A stretch of DNA of 64,000 bases from Arthrobacter sp. SPG23 (GCF_000876655.1 NZ_JYCN01000026.1:310001-374000); one strand, 5' to 3'; positions 8,593 through 16,328 are shown, counted from the stretch's first letter. Notes: generated by a model from the letters alone, not told the origin. Program-made: numbers and translations.

Positions 8593-9929
8593 TGGGCTGC
8601 TCCAATCAGGTCTGATTCGAAAGCGGCAATGTCGGTGCCGCCATTGAGGTGGGGGTAGAGGGGGAACTGTTCGGCGAGGGCGGTCACCCGGGCACGGAGT
8701 TCGACGACGGTGCTGTCACCGATGGTGCCGTCGGCAGCAGCGGCGATAAGCGCCGTCGCGATGATGTCCGCGACCTCTGCGAATTCGACCGCGCCGAAGC
8801 CGCGGGTGGCCAGGGCCGGGGTTCCGATCCGGAGGCCGGAGGAAACCATCGGCGGGCGGGGATCGAACGGTACGGCGTTGCGGTTGACCGTGATGCCGAT
8901 CCGGTGCAGGGCGTCTTCGGCCTGCTGTCCGTCCAGTTCGGAGTTGCGGAGGTCCACCAGGACCAGGTGCACGTCGGTGCCGCCGTTGACCACGGAGATT
9001 CCGGCCGCTGCGACGTCGTCCTGAAGGAGGCGTTCGGCCAGCAGCTTCGAGCCCTGCAGGACGCGTTCCTGGCGTTCCTTGAACTCCGGGGTGCCCGCCA
9101 GCTTGAAGGCCACTGCCTTGGCGGCGATGACGTGCTCCAGCGGGCCGCCCTGCTGGCCCGGGAACACGGCGCTGTTGATCTTGCGGGCGTATTCCTCCTT
9201 GGCCAGGATGACGCCGCCGCGCGGACCGCCGAGGGTTTTGTGCGTGGTGGTGGTGACGACGTCGGCGTACGGTACCGGGTTGGGGTGCAGTCCGGCTGCC
9301 ACCAGGCCGGCGAAGTGGGCCATGTCCACCATCAGGTATGCGCCCACCAGGTCCGCGATGCGACGGAACTCGGCGAAGTCGAGCTGGCGGGAGTAGGCCG
9401 ACCAGCCGGCAACGATCAGCTTGGGGCGGTGCTGCAGGGCCAGCGCTTCGACCTCTGCCATATCGATCCGGAGATCGGATTCACGAACGTGGTACGGAAC
9501 CACGTTGTAGAGCTTGCCGGAGAAGTTGATGCGCATGCCGTGCGTCAGGTGACCGCCGTGGGCCAGGTCCAGGCCCATGATGGTGTCGCCCGGGTTCAGC
9601 AGCGCGAACATGGCGGCGGCGTTGGCCTGGGCGCCGGAGTGCGGCTGGACGTTCGCGAACTCGGCGCCGAACAGCGCCTTCACCCGGTCGATGGCCAGCT
9701 GCTCGATCACGTCAACGTGCTCGCAGCCGCCGTAGTAGCGCTTCCCCGGGTAGCCCTCGGCGTACTTGTTGGTCAGGACCGAGCCCTGTGCCTCCATGAC
9801 TGCGGACGGGGCGAAATTCTCCGAGGCGATCATTTCCAGCGTCGACTGCTGGCGGCCCAGCTCATTGGCGATGGCCTGCTGGACCTCGGGATCGACTGCG
9901 GAAAGTCGCTCGTTCAACTGCTCAACCAC
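8589..9929 (-). CDS. glyA: Serine hydroxymethyltransferase
   Basis: PLP enzyme joining glycine and 5,10-methylene-tetrahydrofolate to serine. Both substrates are products of sarcosine oxidase, so one sarcosine can supply both carbons sources for serine. The 446-residue protein has 'IASENFAPSAVMEAQGSVLT', 'VDMAHFAGLVAAGLHP' and the PLP lysine K231 in 'VVTTTTHKTLGGPRGG'. It starts with GTG at 9929, with AAAGGAG 7 bases upstream, and is the first gene of the sox operon. The palindrome at 9962-9975 sits about 33 bases upstream of the start. A housekeeping glyA may exist elsewhere in the genome. Confidence 0.96.
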   Translation of the reverse strand: MVEQLNERLSAVDPEVQQAIANELGRQQSTLEMIASENFAPSAVMEAQGSVLTNKYAEGYPGKRYYGGCEHVDVIEQLAIDRVKALFGAEFANVQPHSGAQANAAAMFALLNPGDTIMGLDLAHGGHLTHGMRINFSGKLYNVVPYHVRESDLRIDMAEVEALALQHRPKLIVAGWSAYSRQLDFAEFRRIADLVGAYLMVDMAHFAGLVAAGLHPNPVPYADVVTTTTHKTLGGPRGGVILAKEEYARKINSAVFPGQQGGPLEHVIAAKAVAFKLAGTPEFKERQERVLQGSKLLAERLLQDDVAAAGISVVNGGTDVHLVLVDLRNSELDGQQAEDALHRIGITVNRNAVPFDPRPPMVSSGLRIGTPALATRGFGAVEFAEVADIIATALIAAAADGTIGDSTVVELRARVTALAEQFPLYPHLNGGTDIAAFESDLIGAAQ

Positions 9930-9961
9930 GGATGCTCCTTTGAAATACCACTATTGCTATG

Positions 9962-9975
9962 ACTGATATATCAGT
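9962..9975. promoter_or_regulatory. Perfect 14-bp palindrome, candidate GntR operator of the glyA-sox operon
   Basis: ACTGATATATCAGT is a perfect palindrome in the divergent region between glyA and the FCD-type GntR gene. On the minus strand a TTGACC lies 6 bases upstream, so the palindrome would fall between a possible -35 box and a poor -10 box. FCD GntR proteins commonly bind AT-centred palindromes of this size. The assignment to the neighbouring regulator is inference. Confidence 0.65.
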
Positions 9976-10115
9976 GTGAGGTCAATGGTATGATTGGGAT
10001 CACATGAGAGTCAATAGCCGGTGGCAAAGTGGCACTGAGCTTCCGGTTGGGACCGGGCCACTGAGTGGTGAAGACCAGTGGTGAAGGACTGAGTAGCGAA
10101 GAACGGAGCGGCACC

Positions 10116-10787
10116 TTGAATGCACTTCCTGCCCTGCCACCCGCCGAGGACGAAGTACTGTCCCAAGCGGAGGCCGCGTACCGGCAGCTCCGCGACAAAC
10201 TGATCATGCTGGAGATCAGGCCGGGCGAGCCCATCAATGACGGGCAGCTGGCGGCCGAGCTCGGGTTTGGCCGCACCCCCGTGCGCGAAGCTATTAAGCG
10301 GCTTGAGGTGGACCACCTGGTGGTGTCCTATCCGCGCCGGGGAACTTTTGCCACCACCGTGGACTTCACGGAACTGGCCGACGTCTCAGAGGTCCGGGAG
10401 CTGCTGGAGCCGCTGGCGGCGCGAAGTGCCGCAACCAGGGCAAATGCCGCCATGCGCCGCGAACTGCTGGACGTCGCCACGATCATCGCGGAGCTTGATC
10501 CGAGCCCAGCGGAGTCCCGCGAGCTGATGAAGTATGACCTGACGGTGCACCGGCTGATCTACAAAGCGGCAGCCAACCCGCACCTGGAAGACACCCTGAT
10601 CCGCTACGACAATCTGGCCACCCGCATCTGGTGCCTGGTCCTGGACAAGGTGCCCTCGGTGAGCGGCCACATCACCGAGCACGTGGAACTGCTCAAGGCG
10701 GTGGCCGCCGGGGACGCCGACAAAGCCGGCGAACTGGCCCTGCACCACGTGACGAGCTTTGAAGAGACCATCCGCAAGGTGCTGTAG
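10116..10787 (+). CDS. GntR-family regulator, FCD subgroup
   Basis: The winged-helix domain ('EAAYRQLRDKLIMLEIRPGEPINDGQLAAELGFGRTPVREAIKRLE') is followed by an FCD ligand-binding domain with acidic and histidine residues typical of metal-ligand sites ('DLTVHRLIYKAAANPHLE', 'ITEHVELLKAVAAGDADKAGELALHHV'). The frame is open from a GTG at 10065, but that codon lacks a ribosome-binding site. The TTG at 10116 has GGAG about 8 bases upstream and is preferred, giving 223 residues. It is divergent from glyA-soxBDAG-sdaA-purU and is the likely repressor of that operon. The effector may be sarcosine, glycine or serine (inference). Confidence 0.9.
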   Translation: MNALPALPPAEDEVLSQAEAAYRQLRDKLIMLEIRPGEPINDGQLAAELGFGRTPVREAIKRLEVDHLVVSYPRRGTFATTVDFTELADVSEVRELLEPLAARSAATRANAAMRRELLDVATIIAELDPSPAESRELMKYDLTVHRLIYKAAANPHLEDTLIRYDNLATRIWCLVLDKVPSVSGHITEHVELLKAVAAGDADKAGELALHHVTSFEETIRKVL

Positions 10788-10800
10788 GCCGCCCCCAACC

Positions 10801-10903
10801 GGAACGTTCTCTCACTTTTCGCCATGAAAACCAGAGGCGCTCTCTCACTTTCCTCAAGAAAGTGAGAGAGCGCCTCACATAAAACGGCAGGAAGAGAGCG
10901 TCC
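10801..10903. repeat. Nested inverted repeat, second copy of the GACGCTCTCTCACTT family
   Basis: The inner arms at 10834-10852 and 10858-10876 are perfect 19-base complements (GAGGCGCTCTCTCACTTTC and its inverse) with a 5-base loop. Outer related units lie at 10801-10817 and about 10891-10903. The layout matches 956-1060, and it again lies between two convergent genes (the GntR gene and the secreted protein gene). A very strong hairpin of this kind can act as a terminator in both directions or stabilise mRNA ends. Confidence 0.85.
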
Positions 10904-10936
10904 TGCCCTGCTTTCCTGTCCTGTCCTGTCTGCTTC

Positions 10937-11503
10937 TTAGTGGCCGCCTCCGCCGATCACCCCGGCTTCCACGGCCTTGGTGACGGCGTCGGCCTCGGCC
11001 TGCGTCAGCTTGCCGTCGGTGACAGCCTGGTCAAGCCGGGTCTTGAGCTCTGCCGCCCGCCCGGCCTGGCCTGCCGCCCGGATTTCCTCCAGGGCTGCAG
11101 TGACCTTGGATTCCTCGACGCCGAGCGAGGCGGCAAGCGATTTGGCCATGGCCGCATCCATGGCGGAACGGTCCGGTTTGGTGCCCTCGGCGGGCGTGGT
11201 TCCCTCAGCGGGCTTGTTGGCATCCCGGAACGCCTTGAGGGCGTCGGTCACTTTGGCCTCGTCCACGCCAAGTTTCGTGGCGAGGTCCGAAGCGATCTGG
11301 CCGCGGTCGCCGCCCTTGTGCCCGCCGCGCATTCCGTTGTCGGTCCCTGCGGAACCGGTTGCGGGCGCCGTGCTCTCAGCCGATGCGCTGGCACTCGGGG
11401 TGGGGGTTTCGGCCGCGGAGGCCATCCCGGTGACTCCCAGTCCGGCGCCGAGCGCCAGTGCCCCGGCCGAAAGGCCAAGCGTGATTCTCTTCATGCGTGA
11501 CAT
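10937..11503 (-). CDS. Secreted small protein with two helical repeats, function unknown
   Basis: The 188-residue protein starts at ATG 11503 with GAGGAG 8 bases upstream (a frame to 11572 has no such site). It has a signal peptide ('MKRITLGLSAGALALGAGLGVTGMASAA') and a Ser/Thr/Ala/Pro stretch after the cleavage site. Two copies of a repeat follow: 'LATKLGVDEAKVTDALKAF' and 'LAASLGVEESKVTAALEEI', separated by a 'PAEGTTPAEGTKP' linker. It ends with 'GKLTQAEADAVTKAVEAG' and GGGGH. The repeats look like short helical hairpins found in secreted actinobacterial proteins of unknown role. No enzyme motif is visible. Confidence 0.75.
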   Translation of the reverse strand: MSRMKRITLGLSAGALALGAGLGVTGMASAAETPTPSASASAESTAPATGSAGTDNGMRGGHKGGDRGQIASDLATKLGVDEAKVTDALKAFRDANKPAEGTTPAEGTKPDRSAMDAAMAKSLAASLGVEESKVTAALEEIRAAGQAGRAAELKTRLDQAVTDGKLTQAEADAVTKAVEAGVIGGGGH

Positions 11504-11681
11504 CTGATGTCTCCTCGATCCGCCGTATGAACGGCTCTTTGGGTAGAACGGCCGGTTTTCACCGTCCTTCACTCAAAGATGCAGCGCCAAGGTAAGTCGC
11601 GGCTGTTCGGATCCTGTCGGCAAGCTGTGAATGCGCGCCGGGAGCCCAGGTCGTTCGTCGACGGCGTCCGGAACGGGAAGG

Positions 11682-11795
11682 TCAGCCGTTCTTCTTCCAG
11701 CTCTTGGGCCACCGCATGTTCAGCAGCAGCAAACCCAGCAGGAGCGAGTCCAGCGTCATGATTGCGGCCATGAGGTAGGCCCAGCCGATCATCAT
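11682..11795 (-). CDS. Possible 37-residue membrane peptide, coupled to a leader ORF
   Basis: A 37-codon frame starts at ATG 11795 and encodes one hydrophobic helix ('AYLMAAIMTLDSLLLGLLLL') followed by a basic, aromatic end ('NMRWPKSWKKNG'), a plausible single-pass peptide with a cytoplasmic tail. Its own ribosome-binding site is poor, but the start overlaps the stop of a 19-codon ORF that has an excellent site (ATGA overlap). The composition is far from random for this GC-rich region. Function is unknown. Confidence 0.5.
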   Translation of the reverse strand: MMIGWAYLMAAIMTLDSLLLGLLLLNMRWPKSWKKNG

Positions 11796-11851
11796 GCGTT
11801 GTTCACCGCCAACCTGCGGGACGGAGTCGTGGCGGGCATCAATGGTCGCAT
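11792..11851 (-). CDS. Possible 19-residue leader ORF
   Basis: The ATG at 11851 is preceded at ideal distance by CAGGAG (11852-11863 on the minus strand) and encodes 'MRPLMPATTPSRRLAVNNA' before a TGA. The stop overlaps the ATG of the membrane peptide at 11795. It could be a real short leader that drives translation of the next frame. Alternatively the pair could be one gene with a natural or sequencing frameshift. Confidence 0.4.
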   Translation of the reverse strand: MRPLMPATTPSRRLAVNNA

Positions 11852-11863
11852 GACAATCTCCTG

Positions 11864-12061
11864 ACGTGGATCCCCCCAGTCAATCGATAGTCCATCAAGT
11901 GTGGCATGGCCTCCGTCCGGACGGAACGGCCCGCACTACTCGAATTTAAGCCGCCCTGACGCACAAGTGGGCGTACCGAACACTGGCGACGCCAGTGTTC
12001 GGTACCGACGGCGTCTGCAGCTAAGTTGGTACAGGTCCGGAGACGATTTGGGGGAGTTGAA
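11864..12061. other. Intergenic stretch with two strong palindromes
   Basis: This divergent region between the small ORFs and the membrane protein at 12062 contains no further credible gene. It holds a perfect 14-base palindrome, TCCGTCCGGACGGA, at 11912-11925, and a long hairpin at 11973-12005. The stretch 11504-11681 shows nothing I can recognise. Confidence 0.5.
11973..12005. repeat. 33-bp near-perfect palindrome
   Basis: The arms GTACCGAACACTGGC (11973-11987) and its exact complement (11991-12005) flank the 3-base centre GAC. It lies about 57 bases upstream of the ATG at 12062. There is no T-tract, so it is either an operator for the membrane protein gene or a DNA/RNA hairpin element. 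Confidence 0.8.
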
Positions 12062-12925
12062 ATGCGATCTTTTTGGGGAAAGGTGAGGCCTTGGTGGCCG
12101 GCCGCTGCCGCGGGTGCCGCGTATGTTGCAATGGGTCTCGTCGGGGCGGCTTTGGCAAACACGGCTGAAAGGTCAGCTTGGGCAGTCGCCCTAGTGCTTA
12201 TGCTGCTGGCTTTGTTTGTCGTTTTTTCTGTCGTGACGCTGATCCGGATTGTCCAGGGCATTGGTAGCCTTCGCAGAAAGGCCGGCTGGTTGACCAAGTC
12301 CGAGAAGCAGCAAAGAGCCGCACGTCAGGCATTCAGGGACGGACGCCGGCGGGCAATCGAGCTCAAGGCGCATCTGTTGGCTGGTGGCCTCCCTTTTCCG
12401 CTTAGTACTTGGGACGTGATGCTTGAGCCCGATGAAGCACTGATCCTGGATGCCCCGATGACTTATTCTCGCTTCTACGGCACAGACGCGGTCTACAGCC
12501 ACGTCTCGGGCTTTACCATGGGCCGCCCGGCTTGGGTACTTGCCGCGATGGCAGGGCAGGCAATGGGCAACGCCTCGCGTCGTAATGCCGCCGCGGCCGC
12601 GGCCAGTCCGATGTGGCGCGAACACCAGACATCGCGCACGCTCGTCACCGACCGCCGCATCCTCTGCCGCACCAACACCGGGCGGCTGAGCTTCTACTAC
12701 GCTGGTGTCTCCGTGAGCTATCCCAGCCCGGAGGAGTCAACTCTGGTACTGGAGTTCCACGACGCCCAACCCATTAGCCTGCACGGCTCGGAGGGTGCCT
12801 CCCTGTGCGTGCTGGCGACAGCTAGCCTCTACGGTCGCGATGCCCTGGCCCAGCACCCCGCGCTTGAGTCGTTCCGGGAGTTGGAACCTGCCGAGCAAAC
12901 CGCGGCGGGGCCGTCGACTCGGTAG
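12062..12925 (+). CDS. Membrane protein of unknown function with a C-terminal globular domain
   Basis: The start at ATG 12062 follows GGGGGAG at good distance; a 12-codon longer frame lacks a site. The 287-residue protein has two N-terminal membrane helices (about 10-35 and 40-65), a basic region 'RRKAGWLTKSEKQQRAARQAF', and a soluble domain with 'LVTDRRILCRTNTGRLSFYY'. That phrase resembles the strand-turn of PH-like domains that act in lipid or membrane sensing. An alanine-rich insert (about 165-185) interrupts the domain. I do not recognise the family, and the PH-like reading is an inference. The gene ends 23 bases before the convergent hxlA. Confidence 0.7.
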   Translation: MRSFWGKVRPWWPAAAAGAAYVAMGLVGAALANTAERSAWAVALVLMLLALFVVFSVVTLIRIVQGIGSLRRKAGWLTKSEKQQRAARQAFRDGRRRAIELKAHLLAGGLPFPLSTWDVMLEPDEALILDAPMTYSRFYGTDAVYSHVSGFTMGRPAWVLAAMAGQAMGNASRRNAAAAAASPMWREHQTSRTLVTDRRILCRTNTGRLSFYYAGVSVSYPSPEESTLVLEFHDAQPISLHGSEGASLCVLATASLYGRDALAQHPALESFRELEPAEQTAAGPSTR

Positions 12926-12948
12926 GTTCCAGTTCCTCGTCAGCCTCG

Positions 12949-13572
12949 CTAGATGATCGCCGCCCGCAGCTGCTTGGCGGCGAGCGCGGGATCATCCGCA
13001 CTGTAGATGGAGCCTCCGACGACGGCGACGTCCGCACCGGCACGCTGTACGGCTTCAATGGTGGAGAGGTTCACCCCGCCGGCCACGGAAAACGGCACCC
13101 TGGCTTCCTCCCCTGCGCTGAGCAGCACCTTCAGGTTGTAGCCCGGCTTGGCCTGCTCATCGAGGCCGGCGTGGAACTCGATGAACTTGGCGCCGAGCGC
13201 GCGGGCTTCCTTGGCGCGGGTAACTTTGTCCGCGACGCCGATCAGGTCAACAACGATGCCCTTGTTGTGGGCCTTCGCTGCCTTGACCGCGCCGGCAATG
13301 GTGGAGTCGTCGGCGCTGCCGAGGACGGACACGAGGTCCGCGCCGGCGCTGAAGGCGATCTCGGCCTCCAGCTCACCGGCGTCCATGGTCTTCATGTCCG
13401 CGAACACAACCTTGTCCGGGTGGGCGGTCTTGACGGCGGTCACGGCGGACAGCCCGGCGTTCTTCACCAGCGGCGTGCCGAGCTCGATGATGTCAACGTA
13501 TTCGGCAACCTTGCCGGCCAGCTCGAGGGCTGCTTCGACGGTCAGCACGTCCATGGCGACTTGCAGTTTCAC
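12949..13572 (-). CDS. hxlA: 3-hexulose-6-phosphate synthase
   Basis: Aldol condensation of formaldehyde with ribulose 5-phosphate, the first step of the ribulose monophosphate pathway. The 207-residue TIM barrel begins 'VKLQVAMDVLTVEAALELA' and shows 'YVDIIELGTPLVKNAG', 'VFADMKTMDAGELEAEIAF' and 'FSVAGGVNLSTIEAVQRAGADVAVVGG', matching the orotidine-decarboxylase-like synthase family. It starts with GTG at 13572 with AGAGA upstream; the longer frame overlaps hxlB and is rejected. It lies 49 bases after hxlB, with a G-rich element between. It can consume formaldehyde released by GbcAB and by the oxidases of this island. Confidence 0.93.
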   Translation of the reverse strand: MKLQVAMDVLTVEAALELAGKVAEYVDIIELGTPLVKNAGLSAVTAVKTAHPDKVVFADMKTMDAGELEAEIAFSAGADLVSVLGSADDSTIAGAVKAAKAHNKGIVVDLIGVADKVTRAKEARALGAKFIEFHAGLDEQAKPGYNLKVLLSAGEEARVPFSVAGGVNLSTIEAVQRAGADVAVVGGSIYSADDPALAAKQLRAAII

Positions 13573-13588
13573 GTGGTGTCTCTTTTCT

Positions 13589-13610
13589 GGTTGGGGTTGG
13601 GGTTGGGTGG
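13589..13610 (+). other. G-quadruplex-like run between hxlB and hxlA
   Basis: The plus strand carries GGTTGGGGTTGGGGTTGGG followed by TGG, a regular telomere-like G4 pattern. The plus strand is the template for these genes, so a folded quadruplex could slow RNA polymerase between hxlB and hxlA. The mRNA itself would be C-rich. The function is an inference from the motif. Confidence 0.6.
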
Positions 13611-13621
13611 AAATTGTGGGT

Positions 13622-14224
13622 CTACTCGAGGTTCGCGTGCCGCTGCCACAGGTCCTCGGCAGCGGCCGCGTCCTCGTCCCAGAGGCTTTGGAAGACTGCT
13701 TCGGCGGTGGTGAACAGCACCTGTTCAAAGAGACTGCCCGAATACTGCCGTGACACGGCCGAGCCGTGGTCCGTCTTCCGGGCGGCCGGGATACGTACGA
13801 CGGCGGCGGCAACTGCCGCGAGCGGGGAACCGGCGTCGGTGGTGTAGACGGCGACCCGCGCGCCCTGGCGGGCCGCGGTTTCCGCCGCCTTGACGACTCC
13901 GGCGGTGGTGCCGGAACCGGAGGCCGCGAGCAGCAGGTCCCCTGCGCTGATGGCCGGCGTGGTGGTCTCACCGACCACGTGCACCGTCAGTCCCAGGTGC
14001 ATCAGCCGCATGGCCGCCATCTTCAGGACCAGGCCGCTGCGGCCGGCGCCGGTCACGAAGATCCTGCCGGCCAGCCGGAGCTCTGTCACGAGGGCCGCCA
14101 CCTGCACCGGGTCTACGCGCCCGGACACTTCCCTGATTTCGTCCTGGACCAGGACCCGGTTGCGGACGAAGGCCCGGGACGTATCGGCCAGGGCTGCCGG
14201 ATCGGTTTCCGCGATGATGCTCAT
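13622..14224 (-). CDS. hxlB: 6-phospho-3-hexuloisomerase
   Basis: Isomerises the HxlA product to fructose 6-phosphate. The 200-residue SIS-domain protein shows 'RIFVTGAGRSGLVLKMAAMRLMHLG', 'GETTTPAISAGDLLLAASGSGTT' and a C-terminal 'SLFEQVLFTTAEAVF'. Start ATG 14224 has GGAGGA upstream. It is the first gene of the hxlBA pair and is divergent from a LuxR-type regulator at 14360. Separate hxlA and hxlB genes with a divergent regulator are usual in non-methylotrophs that use the pathway for formaldehyde detoxification. Confidence 0.93.
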   Translation of the reverse strand: MSIIAETDPAALADTSRAFVRNRVLVQDEIREVSGRVDPVQVAALVTELRLAGRIFVTGAGRSGLVLKMAAMRLMHLGLTVHVVGETTTPAISAGDLLLAASGSGTTAGVVKAAETAARQGARVAVYTTDAGSPLAAVAAAVVRIPAARKTDHGSAVSRQYSGSLFEQVLFTTAEAVFQSLWDEDAAAAEDLWQRHANLE

Positions 14225-14275
14225 GGGCTGGTTCCTCCTTTACGAAAATTGCTACCTCTCCATCCTTGACCGCCT

Positions 14276-14291
14276 GTTGGGTGGGCCCAAC
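14276..14291. promoter_or_regulatory. Inverted repeat in the hxlBA/LuxR divergent region
   Basis: GTTGGG (14276-14281) and CCCAAC (14286-14291) are separated by 4 bases. The site lies about 52 bases upstream of hxlB and 69 upstream of the regulator, where a shared operator would be expected. Short arms keep confidence low. Confidence 0.4.
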
Positions 14292-14359
14292 GCCATGATC
14301 GAACGGTCTTTACTACCCAAAGGGATAGGCAGATGCCCGCGGCGCCGTAAACTGGGCGG

Positions 14360-15658
14360 GTGGAAGCCGCCGATACCGTCCTGCTCGAAGCCATCGCCGC
14401 CCTGTCCACCGCCCCGCTGGCCACCATTGCCCAGCGGCTGCGGGAGGCCACGCTCCCCTATCTGGGAAGCAGCGCCCTGGTCATCTTCACCGAGGACTGC
14501 ACTGGCCGGCCGCAGAAGAAAGCCGGCGACGAGTCGATCATCAGCCGGGTCTCCATCGCCGAACTGGACCGCATCCGGGCATCGCTCTCGGCTGCACGTG
14601 GACAGTCGGCGGGTGACGCGGGGTCGGAAGGCCACTGGCAGGGCGAAGCAGTGCTCGGCGGCGAGGCGCACCCGGTCCTTGCGATGTCTTCCCCCAGCAA
14701 TGCGCTGCTGGTCCTCGCCGATCCGGTACCCGCTCAGGACCCGGACCGCCGCGAAGCAGCGGAACGCATGCTCCGCTACCTGTGGACGCTGGCAGCGGAG
14801 CGGATCAGGGAAAAGGTGGCGGACGCGCCGCCGTCGTACCTCATCGAATCCCGCGCGGCATCGGCCGAACGGATAAGGGTGACGGCGGAACTGGTGGACC
14901 ACCACTCCACCACGCTCGAAACCCTCCTCGCCGCGCTACGGTCGCCCGCACTCAGCCACGACGCCGCGCGGAAGTCCGCCACCGACGTCGCCGCCAGGGC
15001 ATTGGTGGGGCTCCGCACCCTCAACGACCGCACCACCGAACTCGTGGAGGAACCGGTGGCCACCGCGTTCCAGCGGCTGCGCGAGGACCTGAAACCGCTC
15101 ATGAACTTCAGCGGCATCGACGTCCAGTTCATCGAGCCGCCCGTCAACGGCCGCGCCCTGCCGGGCGAAGTGGCGCACGCGGCCCGCGCGATCGTCCGCG
15201 GGCTGGTCCTTGCCATGGTGGACCAGGCGGGAGTGCGGCGGATCCGGACGCAGTGGGACTGCGACGGCGAGAACCTCCTGGTCAACGTCCGCGACGACGG
15301 GCCCGGCGAGCTCTCTGCGGCCGCACCCGCCATGGCCCGCCTCGCCCAGCGGGTGGAAGCCCTCGACGGCGGCATGTCCGTGGATGTGATGCCCGGCTGG
15401 GGCGCCGACGTCGCCATCTCACTCCCCCTTGATCCCCCGGCCCGCACCCTGCCCGACGTCACCGACTGGAAGCTCGGGGAGCGCGAACTCGAGGTGCTCC
15501 AACTGCTGGCCGCCGGACAGCGGAACCGGGCCATCGCCGCGAAACTGCACATCAGCGAGAACACCGTGAAGTTCCACCTCCGCAACATCTACCGGAAAGT
15601 GGGCGCCACCTCCCGCACCGAAGCAATCGCCATGGCGCACAGCAACGGAGTGCGCTAG
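14360..15658 (+). CDS. Hybrid regulator: GAF-like and histidine-kinase-type ATPase region fused to LuxR helix-turn-helix
   Basis: The 432-residue protein starts with GTG at 14360. The N-terminal 150 residues look like a GAF-type sensor. A helical segment with 'RIRVTAELVDHHSTTLETLLAAL' (about 175-200) resembles a HisKA_3 dimerisation helix. Residues about 240-355 resemble a degenerate HATPase domain ('VRDDGPGELSAA', then 'GGMSVDVMPGWGADVAISLPL'). The last 60 residues are a clear LuxR/GerE DNA-binding domain ('LGERELEVLQLLAAGQRNRAIAAKL', 'SENTVKFHLRNIYRKVGA'). It therefore carries kinase-like parts and a response-regulator output in one chain, without a receiver domain. It is divergent from hxlBA and probably controls it. 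Confidence 0.85.
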   Translation: MEAADTVLLEAIAALSTAPLATIAQRLREATLPYLGSSALVIFTEDCTGRPQKKAGDESIISRVSIAELDRIRASLSAARGQSAGDAGSEGHWQGEAVLGGEAHPVLAMSSPSNALLVLADPVPAQDPDRREAAERMLRYLWTLAAERIREKVADAPPSYLIESRAASAERIRVTAELVDHHSTTLETLLAALRSPALSHDAARKSATDVAARALVGLRTLNDRTTELVEEPVATAFQRLREDLKPLMNFSGIDVQFIEPPVNGRALPGEVAHAARAIVRGLVLAMVDQAGVRRIRTQWDCDGENLLVNVRDDGPGELSAAAPAMARLAQRVEALDGGMSVDVMPGWGADVAISLPLDPPARTLPDVTDWKLGERELEVLQLLAAGQRNRAIAAKLHISENTVKFHLRNIYRKVGATSRTEAIAMAHSNGVR

Positions 15659-15722
15659 GTGTAATTCCCACAGCTAGGCCTGGGACCGTACATCAGGATC
15701 AGCAGCGAAAGGACTCCGCGGC

Positions 15723-16295
15723 ATGGCAATCGAGGTTCGTCCGGCGACCCGGTTCGAGGACGTAAGGACGATGGTGGGCCCCAAGCGCCCCGACGCGACC
15801 GTGTGCTGGTGCCTGAGCTACCGCATCCCCTCCAAACAGAACCTGGCGTTGCGCGGCCCCGAGCGCGGGGAACTGGTCAGGCAGCTGACGGCGCAGGACC
15901 CGCCGCCCGGGGTGCTCGCGTACGACGGCGACGAAGTGGTGGGCTGGGCGGCCGTCCATCCGCGCGCCGACACCAGCTTTGCCCGCACCCGCAAGATCCC
16001 GCATGTGGACGACCTCGACGTGTGGTCGGTGTGGTGCATCCGGGTGCGGCCCGGTCACCGCGGCGAGGGGATTTCCCATCATTTGTTGCGCGGCGCCGTC
16101 GATTTTGCCCGCAGCCATGGCGCCCCGGCCATTGAGGGCTACCCGGTGGACAACCAAGGCAGGAAGGTGGACCTCACCATGGCCTACGTTGGCACGCGAA
16201 CGCTGTTCGAGCAGGCCGGGTTCACCATGGCCGCCGGCACGGACTCCGTGCTCAACGGCTTTCCCCGCGTGCTGATGCGCCTGCACCTGCCGTGA
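15723..16295 (+). CDS. GNAT-family acetyltransferase
   Basis: The 190-residue protein starts at ATG 15723 with AAAGGA upstream. The acetyl-CoA loop is visible as 'SVWCIRVRPGHRGEGISHHLLRGAVDFA' (R-x2-G-x-G type), preceded by 'GVLAYDGDEVVGWAAVHPR' and followed by 'TRTLFEQAGFTMAA', the usual C-terminal GNAT strand. The substrate cannot be told. It is a free-standing gene between two regulator genes and may have no part in the amine pathway. Confidence 0.85.
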   Translation: MAIEVRPATRFEDVRTMVGPKRPDATVCWCLSYRIPSKQNLALRGPERGELVRQLTAQDPPPGVLAYDGDEVVGWAAVHPRADTSFARTRKIPHVDDLDVWSVWCIRVRPGHRGEGISHHLLRGAVDFARSHGAPAIEGYPVDNQGRKVDLTMAYVGTRTLFEQAGFTMAAGTDSVLNGFPRVLMRLHLP

Positions 16296-16314
16296 CGTCC
16301 GGGCCTTAACGCAA

Positions 16315-16328
16315 TGCCGGTTTCGGCA
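16315..16328. promoter_or_regulatory. Short inverted repeat upstream of the IclR gene
   Basis: TGCCG (16315-16319) and CGGCA (16324-16328) flank GTTT, about 105 bases upstream of the IclR start. It could be an autoregulatory site, but this could be chance in GC-rich DNA. Confidence 0.3.
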
